Assembly: GCA_021323945.1 (NCBI GenBank)
Contig: JAJPKA010000020.1
Coordinates: 434,001 to 498,000 of the forward strand
Reading direction: 5' to 3'
Length of the DNA: 64,000 nucleotides
DNA from: Pseudomonadota bacterium
GTDB lineage: Bacteria > Desulfobacterota > Binatia > Binatales > Binataceae
The position numbers and the translations under genes are program-made. Positions 1 through 8,135 of the stretch are shown here, piece by piece; the stretch's first letter is position 1, and the number at the start of each line of letters is the position of its first letter. A model generated the notes under the pieces. That model was not told the origin of the DNA and made no database searches. It worked only from the letters and a program-made list of their open reading frames with translations.

Positions 1-94
1 TCGGTCGGGCGATGTATTAACCATCTCCAATTAGCGGCGTTAGTCAAGCGCTGCGCGAGCAGCAACTATGGACTCGAACGTGGTGGTGCACTAA

Positions 95-136
95 TGGCCG
101 AGCATGAGAGGCACCCTCTGACCTGATGCTCGGCCA
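95..136. repeat. Inverted repeat before msrA
   Basis: Perfect 11-base arms TGGCCGAGCAT (95-105) and ATGCTCGGCCA (126-136) enclose a 20-base loop. No T-run follows on either side, so it is not a classical terminator. It may end an upstream gene outside the window or be a protein site. The rest of 1-219 shows no gene. Confidence 0.5.
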
Positions 137-219
137 CTCAGAACGCGGTTGTAGAGCGTCACGCCCGGGGTCTTGCGCACAATAGACATCCGGGGGAATT
201 CCGGAATATTCTGAGGATT

Positions 220-798
220 ATGGAACCTCGTACCGAAATTGCCGTCTTTGCAGGAGGATGCTTTTGGTGCACTGAGGCCGTCTTCAGCCGGCTGAAGGGT
301 GTTGTTTCAGTGGTGCCCGGTTATACGGGTGGCTCCCTGCCGAATCCGCGATACGAGCAGGTGTGTACCGGCAGAACAGGACATGCCGAGAGTGTTCGAG
401 TGGAATTCGATCCAGCAGAGATTTCCTACCGCGATTTACTCTCGGTATTTTTTGCGACCCACGACCCCACCTCGCTCAATCGCCAGGGCGCCGACGTAGG
501 TACCGAATATCGTTCAGCGATCTTCTACACTTCAGACGAGCAGCGCAAAGCCGCCGAAGCCTTTATCAAGGAACTGGACACCCAACTTCCACAGCGGGTG
601 GTCACAGAGGTGAGTCCTTTAGGCGAATTCTATGAAGCTGAGGACTATCACCACCAATACTATGACCGAAATAGCTTTGCGCCCTACTGCCAATTCGTCA
701 TAGAGCCGAAGTTGCGGAAGCTCTATAAGAACTTCGGGGAAATGGTAGCGGGGCGTAGCAAGGCCGTGGAGGATGGACCTTCAAAGATTGGTGGATGA
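220..798 (+). CDS. msrA: Peptide-methionine (S)-S-oxide reductase MsrA
   Basis: Repairs oxidised proteins by reducing the S-epimer of methionine sulfoxide with thioredoxin as electron donor, in the cytoplasm. The 192-residue protein has the family signature GGCFWC near the N-terminus (residues 12-17), where Cys14 is the expected nucleophile, followed by the conserved GYTGG, GHAE and GTEYRSAIF segments and the YHHQYY motif. Length is normal for stand-alone MsrA. The ATG follows a TGAGGA ribosome site. No MsrB domain or neighbour is present. The next gene is convergent, so it is probably monocistronic. Confidence 0.95.
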   Translation: MEPRTEIAVFAGGCFWCTEAVFSRLKGVVSVVPGYTGGSLPNPRYEQVCTGRTGHAESVRVEFDPAEISYRDLLSVFFATHDPTSLNRQGADVGTEYRSAIFYTSDEQRKAAEAFIKELDTQLPQRVVTEVSPLGEFYEAEDYHHQYYDRNSFAPYCQFVIEPKLRKLYKNFGEMVAGRSKAVEDGPSKIGG

Positions 799-849
799 TT
801 TCGGCCTTCACATCGTACCGTTCATGGAATCCGATAATGGCTAAATCGC

Positions 850-2070
850 TCAATAGATAACCTTTTCCTCAATCAGCATTTTTATTTCAGCGTTGCTCAG
901 TCCGAGTAACCCGCCGAATACTTCATAATTGTGCTGACCGACGTCAGGAGGATAGGAGTAGTTAAGCTCTGGCACGTTACTTAGTTTGACAGGAATTCCT
1001 GGCATGATTCGCTCTCCAACTTCGTGATGATTCATCTTCCACCAGTAACCCCACTCCCAAAGGTGCTGGTCCGCGAAAATTTCGATACTGTCCAGAACCG
1101 GCGCCGCCGGAACTCCGGCCTGCTGAAGTGTAGCGGCCAGGCTCAGGTGATCTTGGTTGCGAGTCCATTCACGCAGATAGCGATCGATTTCATCGCGGTT
1201 ACTCAAACGGCCAAACTGGTCAGCAAACTTCGGTGCGTGCGTCCAAGCCGGATCGCCCATCACCTTGCATAGCGCTTTCCACTCAGAATCATTGCTCACG
1301 GCGATGGCAATCCAATTATCGTCGCCCCGACATTTGTAAGTGTTGTGGGGTGCCATCAGATCGTCATGATTACCCCGTTGGCGCCGATCACGCCCGTTCA
1401 TGAAATAGTCCATGAACCACTCGTGCATTTGGCCAATCACGGTTTCTCCCATACTCGCGTCAATCCATTGACCTTCGCCAGTTCGGTTGCGATAGCGCAA
1501 AGCGGCGAGCGCATGAAACACTACAGTCGATGCGATTGAGTAATCTGGCCAAGTTCCACCAGTTTGGCGCGGAGGTCCACCGGGGTAGCCCTGTGCGTCG
1601 AACATCCCGACGAAGCAGCAGGCCATTGGGCCCCACCCGACCCAAGTGGAGGGCTCGGCGCCTGTTTTGCCGAGCAGCGAGACCGAAATCATGATGATAT
1701 CGTGCTTGACAGCCTTGATCTTCTCGTAAGTGAGCCCGAGCCGCTCGGCGACGGGACGCGGAAAGCATTCGAGGACGAAGTCACTTTTTTTGATCAACTC
1801 GCAGGCAAGTTCATAGCCTTTCGTGGTGCGCAGATTCAGATTTACCGCTTTCTTCCCATAATTGAGCATGTGGTAGAAGCCGTTGCGATTCGGGCCCGGT
1901 TTTCGCTCGGCCATTCCCGCGGGATTGGTGCGGCTTATATCCATGTAGACCTGCGATTCAATCTTGATAACCTCGGCTCCCATTGCAGCGAACCACTGGG
2001 CAATCTGAGGTCCGTTGATGATCCAACTAAAGTCCGCGACTCGGATACCGTCGAGCGGCAAATGTGCCAT
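850..2070 (-). CDS. CaiB/BaiF family CoA-transferase (third of a tandem run)
   Basis: A 406-residue class III CoA-transferase, a family that moves CoA between carboxylic acids in the cytoplasm through an aspartyl anhydride. The N-terminus has the family opening (LPLDGIRVADFSW, then GAEVIKIE). The catalytic Asp position is filled (PDYS, Asp176), and the GEGQWIDAS segment and a C-terminal dimerisation lobe are present. A GGAGAG site lies 5 bases before the ATG. It is the last of three consecutive minus-strand CaiB genes (4771 to 850) with short gaps, probably one transcript. The acyl substrate cannot be read from the sequence. Confidence 0.88.
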   Translation of the reverse strand: MAHLPLDGIRVADFSWIINGPQIAQWFAAMGAEVIKIESQVYMDISRTNPAGMAERKPGPNRNGFYHMLNYGKKAVNLNLRTTKGYELACELIKKSDFVLECFPRPVAERLGLTYEKIKAVKHDIIMISVSLLGKTGAEPSTWVGWGPMACCFVGMFDAQGYPGGPPRQTGGTWPDYSIASTVVFHALAALRYRNRTGEGQWIDASMGETVIGQMHEWFMDYFMNGRDRRQRGNHDDLMAPHNTYKCRGDDNWIAIAVSNDSEWKALCKVMGDPAWTHAPKFADQFGRLSNRDEIDRYLREWTRNQDHLSLAATLQQAGVPAAPVLDSIEIFADQHLWEWGYWWKMNHHEVGERIMPGIPVKLSNVPELNYSYPPDVGQHNYEVFGGLLGLSNAEIKMLIEEKVIY

Positions 2071-2177
2071 AATGCTCTCCGAATGATTGGCTAGTGTCCG
2101 TCGGTCTGAACAAGTTCAAGGCGGCAATCTCAAATTACGTTTGGGCCGGGGTCACGAATTGGTTCCCTATTAGCCTT

Positions 2178-3383
2178 TCAGATTATGCCAGTGGCGCGAA
2201 GACGCTGCTGTTCTTCGTGCGAAATGCCAAGCTGGCTTAGGATCTCAGCGGTATGCTCACCCAGCATCGGTGCACGCAACGGTGACGGCGGCGTACGGGA
2301 CAGTGAGACAAGATGCTGGGGATATTTAAAGCATCCAGCGACAGGATGAGAGATCTCCGCAAAGGCTTGCCTTGCGGTCAGATGTGGATGCTCGGCGGCT
2401 TGTGCGACGGTGTAGACGGGACCGATCGTCAGTCCCAGCTTTTGGCCTTCTGTTACCAGATACTCCATATCATACTTAATCAGCTCCTGGCGGATTAACA
2501 TCCGCAGTGCATCGTCATTCGCCTGACGGCCCGCCAAGGTGTCGAACAATTCACTGTCGAGCGCAGGAGGGTTGCCCAGGAGAGCCTTTAGTGCGGTGAA
2601 GTGCGAATCGGCTGCCCATAAGGTGTAAACGTAGCCGTCGCGGCAGGGTAAGGGTTCGAGGCCGGCCGGCTGCTTACCGCGCAAGCGGCTGAAGGGGACT
2701 CCAAAGTAGGAGTAAACCGCCATCTCAATCTTGGCCGTGTTAACCGTCGCTTGCCAGCAAGGTGCGTCGATCCACTGCCCCTCGCCGGTGGTGTCGCGAT
2801 GGAATAGGGCACACATAATCGCCGCTGCCGCGTTGGTGGCTCCCATCATCTCGGCTGCATGACCTGGTGCGCGCAGGGGGTTTTCGTTCTCCTCATCGTC
2901 CACCAGTGTCGGAGTATTGTATCCAGCGAGGCTCATGGCCCATTCGATCAGGTCGCAGCCCTTCCAATCCTTATACGGACCGTGCTGACCAAACGGTGTG
3001 ATTGAGGCCACGATAAGCCGCGGATTAATCGCATGTAAGGAGGCGAAATCCAGACCGATACTTGCGAGAAAGCCGGGCGGATGATTTTCAATCAGGACGT
3101 CAGCCGAGGAGATCAGCTTTCGGAAAATCGAGGCGCCCGTCGGTTTGGTGGGATCCAGGGTCAGACTTTTCTTGCCAGTGTTGAGGTACAGGAACATTCC
3201 GCTTTTTTCCGGATGCGGAACATCGCCCGCGAACGGCGGCAGGTGGCGCGCTTGATCGCCCCGGTCCGGCAGCTCGATCTTGATGACTTCCGCTCCCATA
3301 TCGGAGAACATCTTGGCGCACATCGGGCCCGACATTAGTTCTGCGTATTCGACCACTGTTATGTCGTCGAGCGCTTTTTTCAT
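2178..3383 (-). CDS. CaiB/BaiF family CoA-transferase (second of a tandem run)
   Basis: A 401-residue class III CoA-transferase paralogue. It opens with LDDITVVEYAELMSGP and has GAEVIKIELPDRGD and a normal C-terminal lobe with LGEHTAEIL. Where active family members have Asp (in human AMACR the LAD segment after the GHD loop) this protein reads GHAAEMMGA, placing Glu178 at that position. It may therefore be catalytically altered, or act with a neighbouring paralogue as a heterodimer. Ribosome site CGGAG sits 8 bases before the ATG. It lies between two other CaiB genes on the same strand. Confidence 0.87.
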   Translation of the reverse strand: MKKALDDITVVEYAELMSGPMCAKMFSDMGAEVIKIELPDRGDQARHLPPFAGDVPHPEKSGMFLYLNTGKKSLTLDPTKPTGASIFRKLISSADVLIENHPPGFLASIGLDFASLHAINPRLIVASITPFGQHGPYKDWKGCDLIEWAMSLAGYNTPTLVDDEENENPLRAPGHAAEMMGATNAAAAIMCALFHRDTTGEGQWIDAPCWQATVNTAKIEMAVYSYFGVPFSRLRGKQPAGLEPLPCRDGYVYTLWAADSHFTALKALLGNPPALDSELFDTLAGRQANDDALRMLIRQELIKYDMEYLVTEGQKLGLTIGPVYTVAQAAEHPHLTARQAFAEISHPVAGCFKYPQHLVSLSRTPPSPLRAPMLGEHTAEILSQLGISHEEQQRLRATGII

Positions 3384-3514
3384 CGTTCAACTCCGTCTTT
3401 TTGTCACTTGGGAGCGCACTGCACTTTTGATGCATTACCTGCCACTGCTGGAGAAATGAAGCGGGACAGCTCACAAACAGTGGCGCGGTATGCCTGCCTC
3501 TGGGGCGACTCAAG

Positions 3515-4771
3515 TCATTCGATCTCTCCGGCGGCTCGCAGCTCACGAACCCGTGGGTCCTGCCTTAGTATGCCTTCTTCGGTGAGTCTTGCGACCTCTG
3601 CTGCCGAGTAGCCAAGGAATTGACCGAGCACTCTTTCATTGTGCTCGCCGAGCAATGGCGCGCGGTTCCTAATCATCACCTGCGTCGCAGACATTCTGAA
3701 AGGCGATTTAGGCAAAGCTACCGGGCCCAGTCCAGGATGAGCGATGGACTGCATCGCGCCGCGCTCTTGAATAACCGGATGATTGATGACTTGACCGATG
3801 TCGAGCACCGGCGCCGCCAGGATTCGCGCTTTCTCGAGAATTGCCAGTGGTTCTTCACGGCTCGGGAAAGTCTGAAGCCAGTCTTCCAACAGCTTTGCCA
3901 GTATCAGCCGATTTGTGGCCCGCGTCTCTCGCGTGGCAAAGCGAGGATCCGCAAGCCATTCCGGATGACCGATGGTCGTGCAGAAGGTCTCCCATTGATG
4001 ATCCAGCACGGTAATAACGACATAACCGTCGGTTGCCTTGAAAATGCCACAGGGGGCCAGCAAGTAGTGATGCGAACCAAACCGGTTCGGATTGAGCCGC
4101 CCGTCGCTCATCACGTAAAACTCGATGGCCGTGTCGTGCAGATGGAACATGCATTCGAGCAGGGAAAGATCGATATACTGGCCGATGCCAGTCTTCTCAC
4201 GATAGTAGAGCGCAGCACATACAGCAGCGAGCCCGTGCACGCCCGCATTCTCGTCGGCTATGAACAGTCCAACATACACCGGTGGCCCGTCCGGCTCCCC
4301 GGTCAGATGCATCAAACCACTCATCGCTAAGGCCACGGTGTCATTACCGACCCGGTCTTTAAGGGGGCCGTCCTGACCGAATCCCGAGATTGAACACATG
4401 ATCACGCGTTCGTTGACCTGGCGGAAGTCGTGGTAGCCAAGACCATATCTGGAAAGCACCCCCGGACTGTAATTTTCTGTGATCACGTCGACGTGGCGTG
4501 CCAATGCGCGCACAATCGCCGCACCTTCGGCTCTCTTCAGGTCGACACAAATGCTCTGTTTGCCTCGATTGTGCTGGATGAAACCACCACTGTAACCATT
4601 TTTTACGATCGGCATGAAGCGAGACAGGTCACCATGAGGAGCAGCCTCGACCTTGATGATCTCGGCACCTAGGTCAGCCATCATGCGAGTAAGTATTGGG
4701 ACGGCAATGTAATGGCCCAGGTCAAGTACGCGTACCCCGCTCAGCGGCCCCGGTTTTTGAGAATCGGTCAT
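3515..4771 (-). CDS. CaiB/BaiF family CoA-transferase (first of a tandem run)
   Basis: A 418-residue class III CoA-transferase with GVRVLDLGHYIAVP at the N-terminus, GAEIIKVEAAPHGD, HNRGKQSICVDLK, the expected catalytic Asp in IADENAG (Asp173) and GIGQYIDLSL. I chose the ATG at 4771 because AGGGGA lies just upstream; an in-frame ATG at 4789 would add six residues. It heads the minus-strand run of three CaiB genes and is divergent from the rhodanese gene at 4959, so the promoter should lie in 4772-4958. Confidence 0.88.
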   Translation of the reverse strand: MTDSQKPGPLSGVRVLDLGHYIAVPILTRMMADLGAEIIKVEAAPHGDLSRFMPIVKNGYSGGFIQHNRGKQSICVDLKRAEGAAIVRALARHVDVITENYSPGVLSRYGLGYHDFRQVNERVIMCSISGFGQDGPLKDRVGNDTVALAMSGLMHLTGEPDGPPVYVGLFIADENAGVHGLAAVCAALYYREKTGIGQYIDLSLLECMFHLHDTAIEFYVMSDGRLNPNRFGSHHYLLAPCGIFKATDGYVVITVLDHQWETFCTTIGHPEWLADPRFATRETRATNRLILAKLLEDWLQTFPSREEPLAILEKARILAAPVLDIGQVINHPVIQERGAMQSIAHPGLGPVALPKSPFRMSATQVMIRNRAPLLGEHNERVLGQFLGYSAAEVARLTEEGILRQDPRVRELRAAGEIE

Positions 4772-4958
4772 TGTTCCCCTCATCAGCATCGAACGTGCGA
4801 TTTCCCAGCCCTTCTCTAGGGCGGAACTGCTTTCCAGTAATCATACGACGAATAGCGCTCGAACGGGCAAATCGCGCAGTGGTCTCAACGTTAACCTTGA
4901 ACCAGCTTTGTGCGTAGGCTTATTTCTGGCTTAGTTGGAGCCAAGAGGAGAGTTGCTC

Positions 4959-5366
4959 ATGCCCCTAAGACTCAAGAAAAGCGTGAAGGAAATGGTGGCC
5001 GAAGCCAACCGGGAAATCGAGACCATCAGCGCCCAGGAGGCCATTGCCCTCAAGGATGACCCCAACGTAGTGTTTGTGGATCTACGTGACATACGCGAGC
5101 TCGACCGCGACGGCCGCATCCCAGGTGCTTTTCACGCGCCGCGAGGAATGCTCGAATTTTGGGTCGATCCAGAAAGCCCCTACTACAAAGAAATCTTTGG
5201 CTCGGGCAAGAAGTTTGCGTTTTTTTGCGCCGGTGGTATGCGGTCTGCTCTGGCGGCCCAAACCGTTCAGCGTATGGGACTCGAACCCGTTTGCCACATC
5301 GCCGGCGGCTTTCGCGCCTGGAAAGAGGCCGGCGGCCCGGTCGAGGGCGGCAAGACGCAGAAATAA
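4959..5366 (+). CDS. Rhodanese-like domain protein
   Basis: A single rhodanese homology domain of 135 residues. Such domains carry persulfide sulfur on an active-site Cys, typically for cyanide detoxification or sulfur delivery in the cytoplasm. Visible features are FVDLRDIRELDRDGRIPGA and the active loop CAGGMRS with Cys90, then HIAGGFRAWKEAGGP at the C-terminus. The start at 4959 is preferred over 4935 because AAGAGGAG precedes it at good spacing. There is no signal peptide. The neighbour on the left is the divergent CaiB run. Confidence 0.9.
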   Translation: MPLRLKKSVKEMVAEANREIETISAQEAIALKDDPNVVFVDLRDIRELDRDGRIPGAFHAPRGMLEFWVDPESPYYKEIFGSGKKFAFFCAGGMRSALAAQTVQRMGLEPVCHIAGGFRAWKEAGGPVEGGKTQK

Positions 5367-5402
5367 GTTTCCGGTGCGGGCACAGCCCCGTATACTGCCG
5401 AG

Positions 5403-5795
5403 TCACCCGGCTGTGGGAATTTGTGAGACGTGAACTGCCACCTCGCGCCACTGGTCATCCGTTTTCGCGAAGACAAAGGTAAAGCGCGCGAATAGGGTCG
5501 TTAGCGGACCATCCTTGGGTTTCCTGGTCAAAGCCGTATGGCCCCAAACGATGCCCGTGTTCCCGATCACGCGACACTGCGCATTGATCGGAGAAAAGGT
5601 CACGCTTTCATTCTGCGCGAAATTGGCCTCGGCGAGTTGGCGCAGGGTGTTTTTGCCCTCAACTGCGAATGGTGAGAATGGGGGAAAAGCGACGATCTGC
5701 TCGTGCCAGAAGTTAGCGTAGGCGCTGGCATCTCGGCGACAAATTGCCGCCACCACCTGCTCAAAGGTTGCCTTCAGCTCATCAACGTCGGCCAT
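5403..5795 (-). CDS. SnoaL-like (NTF2-fold) protein
   Basis: A 130-residue NTF2-fold protein of the SgcJ/EcaC/DUF4440 kind, opening with an alpha-helical segment (ELKATFEQVVAAICRRD), then a cone-shaped beta-sheet pattern ending in a strand with FTFVFAKTDDQWREVAVHVS. Members are small isomerase-, hydrolase- or binding-type proteins and the sequence does not decide the reaction. GGAGG stands 6 bases before the ATG. It is convergent with the rhodanese gene. Confidence 0.78.
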   Translation of the reverse strand: MADVDELKATFEQVVAAICRRDASAYANFWHEQIVAFPPFSPFAVEGKNTLRQLAEANFAQNESVTFSPINAQCRVIGNTGIVWGHTALTRKPKDGPLTTLFARFTFVFAKTDDQWREVAVHVSQIPTAG

Positions 5796-6471
5796 AAATT
5801 CCTCCGTTTGGGCCGCGGAGTGAACGTTCCCGACTCGATATACTCTCTCCGCTTGCTACCGACAATGTTGCACTCGGGCGCGTCATCACTGGTTGGATCT
5901 CCACGGGAGACTGCGTAAGACGGGTTAATATATGGGGCGTTTTCGTTTAAGCCGAAAAAGGTTGGAATTTGAGACCAAATAGACGCGGTCGAGGCAGTCG
6001 GCGTTCGCGGAAAAAGGAAAATTGTGCTGCCGCTTCACCGTTGAAGCGTGGAATCGATTTTTCGCTTATCGATGAGTACGGCAATTCGCGGCTCTTCGCA
6101 CAACTTGTGCGCGAAGCAGAGGGTTCCGGCATGGATATCAATGATGCGTGATCTGACCAATTCTTATGCGCCACGCGCTTTTGCCGCGAGGCTGCAGAGT
6201 GTTCGACCGTTCCACAGCGCGCGCGAGCCCTTCGGGGTTGACCAGTTCTGTTCCATATCCGGTGACACGGCCGAAGGTCCGTTTGATGGTCACTTCGTAT
6301 ACTTGGTGCGATGCCGCTTGGTGGGTTGAAGCCTTCTATCCGAAGCGGTGTACCGTAACCCGAGTGCGCAGCCTGATTGGCTCGGAACCAGGACCAGTTG
6401 GTCAATAGGTAGTTAAAACGGCACAACTATGCGATCGGATGCGCAGTGTTCTCACATCAGGAGGAAAAAAC
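5796..6471. other. Decayed or non-coding stretch with a possible oxidoreductase remnant
   Basis: No intact gene is convincing here. In the frame of 6047-6151 on the plus strand a short run (YGNSRLFAQLVREAEGSGMD) resembles the N-terminal strand-helix of luciferase-like oxidoreductases, which usually read YGDPR...LAREAE..G. It stops at once and no downstream continuation is visible. On the minus strand around 6280-6150 a protein-like run also ends in a stop. I read this as relics of old genes, with weak support. Confidence 0.3.
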
Positions 6472-7236
6472 ATGGCTGGGATTCTAGACGGTAAAGTGGC
6501 ATTCATTACGGGAGCTGGCTCAGGTATCGGGCAAGCCACTTCGCGTATCTTTGCACGAGAGGGCGCGAAGCTGGTTCTGGCGGATGTTGTGGAGGAAGGC
6601 GGTAACAAGACCTTGAAAATGGTGCAGGATCTCGGCGCACAAGCGATCTTTGTTAAATGCGATGTGGCCAAATGGGCTGACGTCGAGGCGGCAATCGCGA
6701 AAACTGTCGAGACCTACGGCCGTCTGGACTGTGCGTTCAACAACGCCGGCATCGAAGGTCAAGGCGGCGAGACCCACGAGTGCAGCGAAGAGAACTGGGC
6801 CCGTGTTATTGCGATCGACCTCACAGGCGTGTTCTTCTGCATGAAGGCCGAAATCAACCAGCTACTGAAGCAGGGAGGCGGTGGGGCGATCGTCAATACC
6901 TCTTCTGGCGCGGGGCTGGCCGGGGTGCGCGGAATGCCGGCCTATGTTGCCGCCAAGCATGGAGTTGCCGGTTTAACGCGTGCAGCGGCCTTGGAATATG
7001 GCCGCCATAATATCCGCATCAACGCGGTCTGTCCGGGACCAATTCGTACTCCAATGATGGGTCGTATCGCCCAGGTCCGTCCGGATGTAGAGCAGCGTTT
7101 CGCACGGGCGGAGCCGCTGAAGCGCTTGGGGGAGCCCGAGGAGATTGGTGAGGCAGTGGCTTGGCTGTGTTCGGATCGCGCCTCCTATGTGACCGGTTTG
7201 CCGATGCCCGTAGATGGAGGATTTATGGCAGGATAG
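6472..7236 (+). CDS. SDR family NAD(P)-dependent dehydrogenase
   Basis: Classical short-chain dehydrogenase/reductase of 254 residues, interconverting a hydroxyl and a ketone with NAD(P). The Rossmann motif TGAGSGIG (13-20), NNAG, catalytic Ser145, Tyr158 and Lys162 (YVAAKHG) and the PGPIRTPM loop are all present. An Asp after the second strand (LVLADVV) favours NAD over NADP. The ATG at 6472 has AGGAGG 7 bases upstream, so the extra upstream residues from 6439 are not used. A bidirectional hairpin at 7320-7358 follows. Substrate not determinable. Confidence 0.92.
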   Translation: MAGILDGKVAFITGAGSGIGQATSRIFAREGAKLVLADVVEEGGNKTLKMVQDLGAQAIFVKCDVAKWADVEAAIAKTVETYGRLDCAFNNAGIEGQGGETHECSEENWARVIAIDLTGVFFCMKAEINQLLKQGGGGAIVNTSSGAGLAGVRGMPAYVAAKHGVAGLTRAAALEYGRHNIRINAVCPGPIRTPMMGRIAQVRPDVEQRFARAEPLKRLGEPEEIGEAVAWLCSDRASYVTGLPMPVDGGFMAG

Positions 7237-7319
7237 GCGCTCGATAAACGTCGGAAGCCTCTGGTTGCCGCATCTCGGCAGCGAACAGCTGCGCAAACAT
7301 CAGATCCACACTCGAACAA

Positions 7320-7358
7320 AGCAGAGGCCCGTGGACCATGATTCCACCGGCCTCTGCT
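7320..7358. terminator. Bidirectional terminator-like hairpin
   Basis: Perfect 10-base arms AGCAGAGGCC and GGCCTCTGCT, one mismatch, a further 5-base stem GTGGA/TCCAC and a 7-base loop. It lies between two convergent genes, the SDR gene ending at 7236 and the decarboxylase-like gene ending at 7377, which is where a shared terminator is expected. No long T-run follows. Confidence 0.7.
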
Positions 7359-7376
7359 GCCTATATAGACTCGAGT

Positions 7377-8135
7377 TTACGCTGCGACTTTGGTCGTGCC
7401 TTGAAAGGCGTCCTTGGTCGGGTCGCAGATGTAGCGAATCCGCCCTAGCGTGACGTCGCAGGTGCAGAAGGTTGCAGAGATTGGATAGTCCGCTCTCAGC
7501 ATATTACCGGCCGCCCAAGCCTGCGAGTCGAGCGAAATGATGTGGGGGCGGCCGCGCTCGGCCTTATGGAAGACCCATTCCGGGTCAACCTGCACCAGTA
7601 CCAGCTTGCCGTCTTCCTGGTTACGGGCAAGATGCATGCTGGAATTGTATTGGACGTCTGCGCCCGAGATCGGTTCGCGATCGATCATCTCCATATCAAG
7701 TACGTTGCGACCGCTGCCGTCAGCGACTCGCGCCACCACCCGATCGTGAAAGGCCCGCAGATAGATCTCTCCGCGGACCGTTGGATAGCCCCATCGCTGA
7801 GCCAGTTCGCGCACCGCGGCGTCGCTATCGACGTAGCTGCGGAGGACGAAGCCTCGCGGGCGAACACCGGCCCGGCTGCCGATCCTCACTTCGCCGATAG
7901 TGAAGGGTCCGACTGGGCTCTCGGGGTAACGCGTTACATTAAACACGCCCCAGGCAGGGATGGAGGGACGCATCGTCACCGGTAGCAGGTCGTCGATGGT
8001 GTCGTTATCAATTTCGTAATGTAGGTTGAGGATTTGCGCCCCCTTGAGCGACCACGGCTCGGTTTTATAGCCGTGGATCTCACGCGCAGCCTGCGCAGCA
8101 TAGGCTTCGACGTTCATGCGTCCTGAACGGGGCAT
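7377..8135 (-). CDS. Acetoacetate decarboxylase-like superfamily protein
   Basis: A 252-residue protein with the overall pattern of the acetoacetate decarboxylase fold: an early segment on bounding values (DDLLPVTMRPSIPAWGVFNVTRYPESPVGPFTIGEVRIG), a central RGFVLRSYVDSDAAVRELAQRWGYP segment and a C-terminal strand region. I cannot confidently identify the Schiff-base Lys of true decarboxylases, so another activity of the superfamily is possible. Its ATG overlaps the TAA of the upstream luciferase-like gene by one base (TAATG), which implies translational coupling and a shared pathway. Confidence 0.72.
   Translation of the reverse strand: MPRSGRMNVEAYAAQAAREIHGYKTEPWSLKGAQILNLHYEIDNDTIDDLLPVTMRPSIPAWGVFNVTRYPESPVGPFTIGEVRIGSRAGVRPRGFVLRSYVDSDAAVRELAQRWGYPTVRGEIYLRAFHDRVVARVADGSGRNVLDMEMIDREPISGADVQYNSSMHLARNQEDGKLVLVQVDPEWVFHKAERGRPHIISLDSQAWAAGNMLRADYPISATFCTCDVTLGRIRYICDPTKDAFQGTTKVAA

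Noticed and set aside
5947-6426. Minus-strand open frame of 159 codons
   Set aside because: Its composition (many Arg, Ser, Pro) and lack of a ribosome site or domain look like a shadow frame in a decayed region.
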